Positions 16,087 through 24,017 of a stretch of 41,623 nucleotides of DNA are shown here, piece after piece (position 1 is the first letter of the stretch; every line of letters starts with the position of its first letter). The DNA is from Kofleriaceae bacterium (GTDB lineage Bacteria; Myxococcota_A; Polyangia; Haliangiales; Haliangiaceae). The notes under the pieces were generated by a model. It saw only the letters and a program-made list of their open reading frames with translations. It had not been told where the DNA came from and ran no database searches. The stretch covers positions 1 through 41,623 of the forward strand of contig JANXOP010000171.1 of assembly GCA_025357755.1 (NCBI GenBank). Reading direction: 5' to 3'. Position numbers and translations under genes: made by a program.

Positions 16087-16959
16087 ATGACGACCAAGTT
16101 TGTTGTTTTCACGACCCTGCTCGCAGCTGCCGCTTGCGGCCCTGCGCCTCGCGGCGATCGATTCGGTAACGGCAGCGCAGATGGTGGCGGGAGTTCCTCG
16201 TCGGGACCCGAGATCTGCAACGACGGCATCGACAACGATGGCAACGGCAAGACCGATTGTTCCGATCTCGCGTGCTCGGGCATCGACGGCTGTCCCGTTT
16301 GCGGACAAGTCAATACGCTGATCGGCGCGCCACTGGCGCTGCCCGATGGTGTGTCGTCCGGCAACTCGTGCTCGACCGACGCGCAGTGCCCGGCCTCGAC
16401 CCCGAATTGCATCTCGTTCACGCAGTCCAGTGGCCCCACCAAGGAGTGCCACGCGTCGTACGCCTCGACGTTGAACTTCGTCGGCTTCGGTCAGGGCGCG
16501 ACGCTCACCGACACGACCAAGCTCCTCAAGGTCTGCGCGAAGCTCGAGCACAGCTACCTCCACGATCTCCAGATCGAGCTGATCTCGCCGTCGGGTCAGA
16601 CCATCGCGCTCGAGAAGTTCGGCGGCCGCATCGGTCCGAAGATCTTCCTCGGCATCCCGGTCGACGATGATACGCCGGCGATCGGTATCGGCTACGACTA
16701 CTGCTGGACCATGGCCTCCACGGCGACGACGACGATGCTGAACTCCACGATGGACAACAGCACGCCTTCCCCGACGGTCATTGCGGGTGATTACCTCCCC
16801 GACGTGCCGTTCACGGCGCTCCAGGGTGCCGCGCTCAACGGCATGTGGGAGTTCCGCGTGACCGATCTCTACGCCATCGACAACGGGCACCTCTTCGACT
16901 GGTCGATCAGCTGGGATTCGTCGCTCGTCTCCGACTGCGCCGGCCCGATCATCCAGTAG
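16087..16959 (+). CDS. Lipoprotein with MopE-like motif and P-domain-like fold
   Basis: The 290-residue protein starts MTTKFVVFTTLLAAAACGP, a lipoprotein signal with lipobox AAAC. After a Ser/Gly linker comes EICNDGIDNDGNGKTDCSDL, a MopE-type Asp-rich Cys loop common in myxobacterial surface proteins and possibly calcium binding. The C-terminal about 150 residues look like the proprotein-convertase P domain: LEHSYLHDLQIELISPSG, then LNGMWEFRVTDLYAIDNGHL and FDWSISW. No protease domain is present, so it is probably a surface adhesion or structural protein. ATG 16087 was chosen because the signal peptide starts there. Confidence 0.72.
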   Translation: MTTKFVVFTTLLAAAACGPAPRGDRFGNGSADGGGSSSSGPEICNDGIDNDGNGKTDCSDLACSGIDGCPVCGQVNTLIGAPLALPDGVSSGNSCSTDAQCPASTPNCISFTQSSGPTKECHASYASTLNFVGFGQGATLTDTTKLLKVCAKLEHSYLHDLQIELISPSGQTIALEKFGGRIGPKIFLGIPVDDDTPAIGIGYDYCWTMASTATTTMLNSTMDNSTPSPTVIAGDYLPDVPFTALQGAALNGMWEFRVTDLYAIDNGHLFDWSISWDSSLVSDCAGPIIQ

Positions 16960-17078
16960 CTAACGCAGGGCTCGCTCGAATCGATCCGATTCAGGCGAGG
17001 CCGCGAGTCGGGTGCCGAGCTTGCGAGGCCGGGACGCAGACGAAATAGATTGGTCAGCCACCGGTGATTCGCGTTAGC
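16959..17078. repeat. Inverted repeat spanning the gap between convergent lipoprotein genes
   Basis: GCTAACGC (16959-16966) and GCGTTAGC (17071-17078) are perfect 8-base inverted arms, placed at the two convergent stop codons with about 104 bases between. The same octamer GCTAACGC also appears in the hairpin at 1860-1876, again at convergent gene ends. It may be a recurring terminator element or a chance match. Confidence 0.35.
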
Positions 17079-18804
17079 GCTGCTCGTTCGTCCACATGCA
17101 GCGGAACGGACGAGCTTGGAGCGACGCGCTGACCGGCCCGACGTACGTCGGGTACTGATCGCTGAACATCGCGTCGGTCCCGGTCCACTTGACGGCCATC
17201 ACGGACGGACCTCCGAAGTTAGAGAAGTCCGAGGTGAGCACGAAGCTGCCGGAGCCGTTCGGCAAGCCCGAGCGGGCAGCCTCGGTGAGGTCGCGCTCCG
17301 AGGCGAGGTGCGCCCCTGCAGCGGTGCAGGTTGCCGTTGCGGCTGCATACGTCGCCGCGGCGCGCTCGGTCGCGTCGAACCACATCGTCGGTGCGGGCGT
17401 ACCGTTGAGCGAGACGAGGTAGCAGCCGCCGTTGCAGGTCGGCGGCGCGGTGTACGCCGCATCGAGCGGGTAGTAGATGCAGCGATACGCGGCACTCGCT
17501 TGCTTCGGCATGCCGTCGGCGGTCGCCATGTAGTTGAACGAGAACCGCGGATCGGTGCCGGTCCAGTTCAAGGTCTCGGCGTAGAACGCATCGGTCTGAC
17601 CGTTGTAGCCGACCTCGTCGGAGGTCCAGAGCTTCGCGCCGCTGCCGTTCGGGAGGCCCTGCTCGATCAGCTCGGCAAGCTCGCCCGCGCGTGGCAAGTG
17701 CCCGCCGCGAACCACGCAGGTGTCATGCGCGGTCGCCCAGGTCGCGGCCACCGAATCGGCGGTCTCGCTCTTCTGCGGCAGGTTCGGCGCGACGAACTGA
17801 TTCGAGATGTTGTTCGGGTTCTGCGCGAGGACGGCCTTCGGGGCGGCGCAGCGAAACGCTTTCGAATCGGTGAACATCGGCGCACGGATGTTGCCGTTGC
17901 TCGCTTCGAACGTATTGGCTTGCCACTGCACGCTGATCGTCGCCTGGAACGCGGCGCTATCGGCGGTCGCGATCTCGGTGTTCGTGCCGGGGAGGCCGGC
18001 CTTGATGCCCTCGATCAGCGTGCTCGCCTCTGCGAGGTGCGCGCGATCGTTCGCGCACTCCCAGAGCGCCGAGCTGTGCCGGAGCTGCGCGCGATCTTTG
18101 GCGTCGAAGTTAAGAGCTCCGGCCGTGTAGCACTCGGCGCCCGGATCGCCGTTGCAGTGCTTGCCCGTGAACGATTTCGGCACGGCCGCGCCACACACGC
18201 AGCGATAGGCGACCGAGCTCGTGATCGAGGACGTATTCGTCGAGCCATCGCTCAGCTTCGCCGTCACCTGGTTCGTGGTGTCGGCGGGCACCGCGGTCCA
18301 GAGCGCGGTCGCGGCGGTGCTCACCGAGGAGCCGCGCAGGATCTCGGTCGCGGTTGGCAGCCGCGCGCCAAACCCCGAGCACGTCGTCTTCGCGGCATCG
18401 TAGGTCGAGGCGGCCCGCTCGGTGCTGTCCCACTGGTTGCCGTAGCCATCGGTAACGGCGGCGTTCAGCTTCGTCGGGTCGCACGGGATCTGGCACTCGC
18501 TCGCGACGCACGTATCGCCGCTGTCGCAGACCTTGCCGCACGCGCCGCAGTTGTTCGGATCGTGGGTGAGATCCGCGCACGTGCCGCTGCAGTCCATCTG
18601 ATCCGAAGGACAGCTCGAGCTGCACACCGAGCTCCCGCACACTTGATCGGCGGTGCACGCGTTCGTGCACGAACCGCAGTGACTGGGATTGTTCGTGAGA
18701 TCGACGCAGGTGCCGTTGCAGCTCGCCTGCTCGACCGGGCAGTCCAGCGTTCCGGAGCTGGCGCCGCACGCGGTCAGGAACACCCAGGCGAGAGCGAAGC
18801 GCAC
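17074..18804 (-). CDS. Cys-rich lipoprotein with four imperfect lectin-like repeats
   Basis: The 576-residue protein starts with GTG and has a lipoprotein signal (MRFALAWVFLTACG, lipobox LTAC). Two Cys-rich repeats of about 40 residues follow, each with the pattern CxGTCxDLTxxPxxCGxC (residues about 22-108). Then come four diverged modules at about 118-205, 230-320, 340-445 and 465-570. Each has an ERAA or equivalent helix, a Cys, a (G)AHL/ARLP motif, a (L)PNGSG or similar turn, a WTG/W core, and a closing (A)(Y/F)RC. This organisation recalls C-type-lectin-like or Fibrobacter-type surface modules. Function is unknown; a surface-binding role is inferred. It lies 7 bases after the cyclophilin gene. 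Confidence 0.65.
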   Translation of the reverse strand: MRFALAWVFLTACGASSGTLDCPVEQASCNGTCVDLTNNPSHCGSCTNACTADQVCGSSVCSSSCPSDQMDCSGTCADLTHDPNNCGACGKVCDSGDTCVASECQIPCDPTKLNAAVTDGYGNQWDSTERAASTYDAAKTTCSGFGARLPTATEILRGSSVSTAATALWTAVPADTTNQVTAKLSDGSTNTSSITSSVAYRCVCGAAVPKSFTGKHCNGDPGAECYTAGALNFDAKDRAQLRHSSALWECANDRAHLAEASTLIEGIKAGLPGTNTEIATADSAAFQATISVQWQANTFEASNGNIRAPMFTDSKAFRCAAPKAVLAQNPNNISNQFVAPNLPQKSETADSVAATWATAHDTCVVRGGHLPRAGELAELIEQGLPNGSGAKLWTSDEVGYNGQTDAFYAETLNWTGTDPRFSFNYMATADGMPKQASAAYRCIYYPLDAAYTAPPTCNGGCYLVSLNGTPAPTMWFDATERAAATYAAATATCTAAGAHLASERDLTEAARSGLPNGSGSFVLTSDFSNFGGPSVMAVKWTGTDAMFSDQYPTYVGPVSASLQARPFRCMWTNEQR

Positions 18805-18810
18805 CCGGTA

Positions 18811-18816
18811 ATTATA
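18811..18816 (-). promoter_or_regulatory. Probable -10 box next to lipoprotein start
   Basis: On the minus strand TATAAT lies only 6 bases before the GTG start codon at 18802-18804. With normal spacing, transcription would begin at or next to the start codon, giving a leaderless mRNA. The box overlaps the end of the cyclophilin gene. I see no clear -35 element, so confidence is limited. Confidence 0.4.
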
Positions 18817-19330
18817 CCCGGCGCTTGACCGATTCGATCGTGATCAACGTCTGGGGGGCGTCCTTCGCGAAGGGGCCCGCGGCGCCGGTCTTGACGCCCT
18901 TGATCTTGTCGACGACGTCCATGCCCTCGATGACCTTGCCGAACACGGCATAGCCCCAGCCCTGGCCATCCTTGGCGGTGTGGTCGAGGAATGCATTATC
19001 CGTCACGTTGACGAAGAACTGTGCGGTCCCGGAGTGCGGCTCGCCGGTGCGGGCCATCGCGACCGTGCCGCGCGTGTTCTTGAGCCCGTTGTCCGCTTCG
19101 TTCTGGACGCCCGGCTTGGTCGCCTTGCGCTCGTACTGCGCATCGTAGCCGCCGCCCTGGACCATGAAGGTCGGGATCACGCGGTGAAAGATCGTGTTCG
19201 CGTAGTGCCCGGCGTCCACGTACTCGAGAAAGTTCGCGACCGACTTCGGCGCTTTCGCCGGGTCGAGTTGGATCGAGAACGTACCTTGATTGGTGACGAC
19301 GTCGACGATGGGTACGATGGGATCGGCCAT
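18812..19330 (-). CDS. Peptidyl-prolyl cis-trans isomerase, cyclophilin type
   Basis: The 172-residue single-domain cyclophilin shows the canonical active-site blocks TIFHRVIPTFMVQGGGYD, GTVAMARTGEPHSGTAQFFVNV and WGYAVFGKVIEGMDVVD. It isomerises Xaa-Pro peptide bonds. There is no signal peptide, so it acts in the cytosol, like PpiB. It starts 9 bases after the methyltransferase gene that ends the lipid operon, so it may be co-transcribed with it, although a housekeeping role is more likely. Confidence 0.93.
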   Translation of the reverse strand: MADPIVPIVDVVTNQGTFSIQLDPAKAPKSVANFLEYVDAGHYANTIFHRVIPTFMVQGGGYDAQYERKATKPGVQNEADNGLKNTRGTVAMARTGEPHSGTAQFFVNVTDNAFLDHTAKDGQGWGYAVFGKVIEGMDVVDKIKGVKTGAAGPFAKDAPQTLITIESVKRRV

Positions 19331-19339
19331 CCGCGAAGC

Positions 19340-21112
19340 CTACCCTTTGGTAGCCACCACGCGATAGGTGTTGGACACGCGACCGCGCGCGAGCAGTGGA
19401 CCGATCGCGTTATCGAACAGGATCGCGAGGAGGATGACCGGTGCGCCGATCGTCCACACGAGGCTGCGCCACGCGCCGGCGAGCATCCCGCGCCATCGCC
19501 ACGGCAAGTTGCGCGGCGGTGCGATGCGATCGAGGAGGATCCAGATCGCGAAGAAGAAATCGACGCGCTGATGTGCCTTCCCGCGATGCCACTCGATTGG
19601 CGTGAAGCCTTGCTCGCGGAGCAGCCGATCGAGGTTCTTGACCGAGACGAAGTTCAGGTGCTGCGGCTGGAACCACGGCAGCCAGTAGCGGCCGAGTAGC
19701 TTGCCGAAGAAGAACTCCGGATCGGGCACCTCGATCAGCAGGCTACCCTTCGGGCCCAGCGCGGTATGCGCCGCCCCGATCTCGAGGCGAGGATCGAGCG
19801 TGTGCTCGAGGTAGTGGCTCATGCTGACCGCGTCGTAGTGGCCCGCGATCGTCGGAGCGACCTCGGGGAACAGGCCACGATATGCGGTGTCGACCCAGCC
19901 GCGCCGCTTCGCTTCGTCGATCGATTCGCTCATGTCGAGGCCGTCGAACTGCGCCTCGGGGAGCTGCTCGCGAGCGGCGACGCAGAAGTGACCGTGTCCG
20001 GCACCGACATCGAGCCACTTCGTCGGTTCGGCGACCGCGCGAACCATCGCGAGGCGATCGAGGTACGGCTGCTTGCCGAACCCGAAGATGAACTCCATGC
20101 CGGCCTCGCCGAGGCCGTCGTAGAAATCCTTGTAGTAGAAATCGAGCCCGGCGAAGGACAGCCGCGGGTTCTGGAACACGTGCGCGCAGCGCGTGCAGCG
20201 CTCGAGCGTGAACGTGCCGGGCTTGTGCTGGAACAGATCCGGGTGGCGGCGATGGACCACGAGCTCACGCGACTCGCAGATCGGGCACGTCTCGCGACGC
20301 GGATCGTGAAGGCGCTCGAGGCCCTGCGCGATCAGCGCGTCGTAGGCCGGTTTGCGCTGCGCCGCATCGGTGATCGGGCGCGCCGCGAAGATCGTGCGGA
20401 TCAACACGAACAGCTCGATCGGCGCGCGCAGGATCGAGAACGGGAGCAGATCGATCGCCATCAGCTTCGTCGCGCCGAGCGCGATCAAGGGTTGGGCGTG
20501 CCAGGCCGCGAGCGCTATCCAGCCGGCGAGCAGACCCTGCCACACGCCGATCGCGATCAGCCCCCACATCACGACGAGGAGGCCCAGCGCGAGCGGCGTC
20601 GAGGGCCCGAGCACGATGTAGAGCAGCTGGTAGCGCGCCGCGAGCGGCTGCGCGCGCGTGCGCTCCGCCGGTGCGATCACCGCATCGGCCTTGCCGTAGT
20701 GCTTGAGACGCGAGGCGAGTTGCGCGAGCTCGACGTCGCCCGTCGGCGCGACCGCACGAGCGCGCTCGGCGAGCTCGTCCGAGACCAGGATCGCGTGGCC
20801 CGCCGTACGGCCCGGGCCGAGGCGATCGGCGCGATACGCCACTGGATCGACGAGCTGCGCGAAGCCGAGCGAGCGCATCGTCGAGACGTTCTTCGGGATG
20901 AGGTCGACGAGCTCGACCTGGTGATCGCGTGCGTAGGTGGCGGCCGCGCGGAGCGTCTCGGATGTGACCGTGACACCGGGTGCGGCATAGATCCGGAAGC
21001 CCGCCGGAGCTGCATCGGAAGGTGCGAGCACCGCGAGCTTGCCGATCCGACCGCGCATCTTGAACGAATCGAGGACGAGCACCGCGACGAGCAGATAAAG
21101 GACGTACGTCAC
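19340..21112 (-). CDS. Membrane-anchored protein with zinc-ribbon and class I SAM methyltransferase domain
   Basis: The protein has 590 residues in two halves. Residues 1-245 start with a membrane helix (YVLYLLVAVLVL), continue with a soluble part (VELVDLIPKNVSTMRSLGFA) and contain further hydrophobic helices around 165-225; I do not recognise this half, though its layout recalls membrane glycosyltransferases. Residues about 275-320 are a zinc-ribbon-like segment (CPICES and CTRCAHVFQNP). A class I methyltransferase follows with SAM motif WLDVGAGHGHF at about 375, and then SMSHYLEHTLDP. A C-terminal helix (TIGAPVILLAILFDNAIG) anchors it again. The start overlaps the glycosyltransferase stop by four bases, so it is the last coupled gene of the lipid operon and may methylate its product. 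Confidence 0.72.
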   Translation of the reverse strand: MTYVLYLLVAVLVLDSFKMRGRIGKLAVLAPSDAAPAGFRIYAAPGVTVTSETLRAAATYARDHQVELVDLIPKNVSTMRSLGFAQLVDPVAYRADRLGPGRTAGHAILVSDELAERARAVAPTGDVELAQLASRLKHYGKADAVIAPAERTRAQPLAARYQLLYIVLGPSTPLALGLLVVMWGLIAIGVWQGLLAGWIALAAWHAQPLIALGATKLMAIDLLPFSILRAPIELFVLIRTIFAARPITDAAQRKPAYDALIAQGLERLHDPRRETCPICESRELVVHRRHPDLFQHKPGTFTLERCTRCAHVFQNPRLSFAGLDFYYKDFYDGLGEAGMEFIFGFGKQPYLDRLAMVRAVAEPTKWLDVGAGHGHFCVAAREQLPEAQFDGLDMSESIDEAKRRGWVDTAYRGLFPEVAPTIAGHYDAVSMSHYLEHTLDPRLEIGAAHTALGPKGSLLIEVPDPEFFFGKLLGRYWLPWFQPQHLNFVSVKNLDRLLREQGFTPIEWHRGKAHQRVDFFFAIWILLDRIAPPRNLPWRWRGMLAGAWRSLVWTIGAPVILLAILFDNAIGPLLARGRVSNTYRVVATKG

Positions 21113-22257
21113 GCGGTGGCCTCCAGGTTCTCTAACAGGTCTGCAGCGCGAGCGGCGCCGCCAGCAGATGCAAAGGAAGCGCGCACGCGGGCGGCACCCG
21201 CGCGGAGCAGGGGATCAGACAGCACGCGCGCGACGGCATCGCGCAGCTCGGGCGCTCGGACGCGGCCGAACTTGATCCGCACGGCCGCGCCCGCGGCCAC
21301 GACTTGATCGGCGACGATCGGTTGATCATCTTTGATCGGCGCGATCACGAGCGGCAGCCCGTGCGCGAGCGCCTCGCAGGTCGTGTTGTGACCGCCGTGG
21401 CAGACCACCGCGTCGACGCGCGCGAGCAGCGCGAGCTGAGGCACGTAGGTGCGGAGGATGAAGTTGCTCGGCGGATTCGGCACGAGCGCGGGCGGTGCGA
21501 CGAGGATCACCTGGTACGGCTGATCGGCGAGCGCCTCGCACGCGACCGCATAGAACCGACCGCTCGCTTCCGCGTTCACGGTGCCCATCGAGACCAGGAT
21601 CGCGGGCCGCGCGAGCTGCTCGAACGGGAACGGCGTGGGCTCGGGGCGATCCGCGATCGAGGGCCCGACCAGCTGGTAGTGCGCAGGGAGTGCGTCGGGT
21701 ACGAGTGCCGAGGTGGTGAACGCCAGCACCAGGTGCGGCGAGAGCTCGCCCTGGCGCGGCAAGCCGGCGGCGCTCTCGAGCTCGCCGATCAGATCTTCGA
21801 ACCAGCGCTTCACGTGCGGCAGCGCGGCGAACGGATCGCTGATCCCCGCCGAGGTCGTGGCGAGCGTCGCCCACGGGATGTTGCGCGCGCGCGCGACGAG
21901 CCCACCGGCGACGGTTTGCTGATCGACGCACATCACGTCGGGAGCAAATTCGGTGACCGCGGTTGCGATACCCGGATACATCGAGCGTGCGAGCGGGACC
22001 AGAAAATCTTCCCACAAGAACTTCAAGGCCGCAGCGCCGCGCGTGGTCGCGGCCGCGTTCTGCACGCGCGCCGCGTGATCGGCCTCGACGGTCTCGGGTA
22101 GCGCGAACAGCGTCGCACCGGCGGGCAGCAACGGGCGGACCTTGCCGGGATGGCCGACCCACGCGACGGTGTGGCCACGCGCCTCGAGCGCACGCGCCAC
22201 CGAGATCGTCGGGTTGATGTGACCGGTCAGCGGCGGCACCACGAACAAGAACTTCAT
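21109..22257 (-). CDS. Glycosyltransferase family 1 (MGT/UGT type)
   Basis: The 382-residue protein begins MKFLFVVPPLTGHINPT, the acceptor-side start typical of macrolide- and sterol-type glycosyltransferases, and has the UDP-sugar binding block VVCHGGHNTTCEALAHGLPL followed by VIAPIKDDQPIVADQV. It should transfer a sugar from a nucleotide donor to a lipophilic acceptor, most likely the lipid or polyketide made by the neighbouring megasynthases. ATG 22255-22257 overlaps the hydrolase stop by four bases; longer upstream frames are shadows of the hydrolase gene. Confidence 0.9.
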   Translation of the reverse strand: MKFLFVVPPLTGHINPTISVARALEARGHTVAWVGHPGKVRPLLPAGATLFALPETVEADHAARVQNAAATTRGAAALKFLWEDFLVPLARSMYPGIATAVTEFAPDVMCVDQQTVAGGLVARARNIPWATLATTSAGISDPFAALPHVKRWFEDLIGELESAAGLPRQGELSPHLVLAFTTSALVPDALPAHYQLVGPSIADRPEPTPFPFEQLARPAILVSMGTVNAEASGRFYAVACEALADQPYQVILVAPPALVPNPPSNFILRTYVPQLALLARVDAVVCHGGHNTTCEALAHGLPLVIAPIKDDQPIVADQVVAAGAAVRIKFGRVRAPELRDAVARVLSDPLLRAGAARVRASFASAGGAARAADLLENLEATA

Positions 22258-23018
22258 GCCGCCCTCACGAACTCGAGCACGCGGGCTTTGACCTCGGCGG
22301 TCGCCTCCCACAGCACGGAGTGCGAGCACCCGGGCAAGATCTGCAGCGTGCAGTGAGGTAGCTGCTGCGCGAGCGCTTCGCCGTGCGTACGGACATCGGA
22401 GAGCTCGCCGTACAACGCGAGTGTGCGGCACGCGATGCCCGTGACATCGACAGCCGGCGACGCGCGCAGATCTGCGACGAGCGACGTGCGCTCGACGAGC
22501 TCCTCGGCGGACTTCGCGAGCCGGTTGCGCTTGCGCTCGCTGTGCCGGCCGAGCCAGCTCTTGAACGAGTCCGCGATCTTGGTATCGCGGGCATCTCCGG
22601 TGAGTGCGAGCGTCGCGGTCATCTGCGCGGCCCAGCCCTCGACGCCAGCGTGCGCGTCGATCAGCGCGAGCCGATCGACGCGATCGGGATGTGCCGCCGC
22701 GAACGCGAGCGCGACGAGCCCGCCGAACGAGTTGCCCACGATCGTCACCGGCCGCGTGATCGCGAGGGCCTCGAGGATCGCGGCGAGATCCTCGACGAAC
22801 CCCGCGACCGTGTAGCCGGTCTCCGGCCGCTCCGACATGCCGTGACCGCGCAGATCGTAGAGGAGGACCTCGCAGCTCTCGGCGAGCGGATTCGCGAGCG
22901 TGAAGTAGAAGCTCGACAGGTTATCCATCACGAGCCCGTGGATGAACACGACCGTGCGTTCGCCGCTGCCGAGGCGCTGGACGTGATGGCGCACGCCGTT
23001 GGCGATGACGTCAGCCAT
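22254..23018 (-). CDS. Alpha/beta-fold hydrolase (possible thioesterase)
   Basis: The 254-residue protein has TVVFIHGLVMDNLSSFYF, YDLRGHGMSERP, the nucleophile elbow GNSFGGLVALAF, an acid in LYGELSD or nearby, and the His in LPGCSHSVLWE. It is similar in layout to the next upstream hydrolase (both begin with IANG.xHHVQ.LG), so the two look like a duplicated pair. In this operon they are candidates for releasing the finished chain from an ACP or for ester formation. The gene overlaps its neighbours by 8 and 4 bases. Confidence 0.85.
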   Translation of the reverse strand: MADVIANGVRHHVQRLGSGERTVVFIHGLVMDNLSSFYFTLANPLAESCEVLLYDLRGHGMSERPETGYTVAGFVEDLAAILEALAITRPVTIVGNSFGGLVALAFAAAHPDRVDRLALIDAHAGVEGWAAQMTATLALTGDARDTKIADSFKSWLGRHSERKRNRLAKSAEELVERTSLVADLRASPAVDVTGIACRTLALYGELSDVRTHGEALAQQLPHCTLQILPGCSHSVLWEATAEVKARVLEFVRAA

Positions 23019-23754
23019 CGAGGAACTCGGTGATCGCGGTGGTGAGCTCGGTGCGCGCGTCGAGGTGAAGGTAGTGACCGCCGCGCAGGATCTTCAGGTC
23101 GACATGAGGCGCGGACGCCTTCAGGTGATCGCCCGCCGGCAGGCACGAGGACTGATCACCGTAGAGCGCGAGCGTCGGCGTGTAGAGCTCCTTCAAGGGC
23201 GGTTCGGGCTCGGCGCGCAGATCGGAGAGCAGCGTCGTGTCGCGCACGAGGTGGACGACATGGTCGACGAGGCGCCTCGCTTGCCGGCCACCGGTCGCGA
23301 CCGAGGCGCGCAGCGATTCCGGCAGCGACGCGGCGACATCCTCGGGGTTCGCGGTCAGGAACGCGCCGAGCTCGATCGCGCTCGCGGGTGGCAGCGGGGC
23401 CTCGACGACGACGAGCCTCCTCACGTAGTCGGGATGCTCGATCGCGAAGCGGATCGCGACGAGCGCGCCCCAGCTGTGGCCGACCAGATCGAACGGCGGC
23501 AGATCGGTGGTGAGCTCGAGGAGATCCAAGGCGAGCGTCGTCGTGTCGTAGCCTGCGGACGCGCGCTGGCTGCGGCCGTGACCGCGCAGGTCGTACATCC
23601 GTACGAGGCGGGTCTTCGCGAGCGCGGGTCCGGCGGAGAAGTACCAGCTCGCGAGGCTGCCGATCACCAGGCCATGCAACATCACGACAGGCACCCCGCC
23701 CTCGCCGAGCTCCTGGACGTGATGCTCGAGACCGTTCGCGATCAGGCCAGACAC
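23011..23754 (-). CDS. Alpha/beta-fold hydrolase (possible thioesterase), paralogue of next gene
   Basis: The 247-residue protein has VVMLHGLVIGSLASWYFSAG, YDLRGHGRSQR, the nucleophile elbow VGHSWGALVAIRF, an acid in LYGDQSS and the His in LRGGHYLHLD. N-terminus and central blocks match the downstream hydrolase at about one residue in three by eye, indicating tandem duplication. It starts 13 bases inside the end of the ACP gene, so its translation is coupled to the ACP. A role in chain release or ACP editing is inferred from context; the substrate is unknown. Confidence 0.85.
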   Translation of the reverse strand: MSGLIANGLEHHVQELGEGGVPVVMLHGLVIGSLASWYFSAGPALAKTRLVRMYDLRGHGRSQRASAGYDTTTLALDLLELTTDLPPFDLVGHSWGALVAIRFAIEHPDYVRRLVVVEAPLPPASAIELGAFLTANPEDVAASLPESLRASVATGGRQARRLVDHVVHLVRDTTLLSDLRAEPEPPLKELYTPTLALYGDQSSCLPAGDHLKASAPHVDLKILRGGHYLHLDARTELTTAITEFLDG

Positions 23755-24017
23755 TGCGAGATGAACTCCACGAGCTCGCCGACGGTGAGCCCGATGATCT
23801 GATCGAGCTCCTTGCCGGAGATCCAGCCGACGAAATCGACCTTGTTACCGAACCGCTCCTGCAGCTTCTCGGCGAGGGCCACGAACTCGATGCTCTCGAG
23901 CTCGAGGTCACCGTTGAACGAGGTCTCGAGCGTGAGCGGGCCGCTGATCAAGATCTCGTCGCCCGCGATGTCGACCAGGGCAGCTTGTACGATCGGAAGG
24001 ATCTCGGCATTCGTCAT
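23742..24017 (-). CDS. Free-standing acyl carrier protein
   Basis: The 91-residue acidic helical protein has the ACP layout, with the likely phosphopantetheine-bearing S42 in GDLELESIEFVALAEKL; the usual DSL is replaced by ESI. The region ERFGNKVDFVGWISG is the typical helix III surroundings. Its ATG overlaps the stop of the KS-AT-DH-PPTase gene by four bases, so it is expected to be loaded by the transferase domain encoded just upstream. It could serve as the carrier on which the second megasynthase works, since that protein has no ACP domain of its own. Confidence 0.88.
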   Translation of the reverse strand: MTNAEILPIVQAALVDIAGDEILISGPLTLETSFNGDLELESIEFVALAEKLQERFGNKVDFVGWISGKELDQIIGLTVGELVEFISQCLA

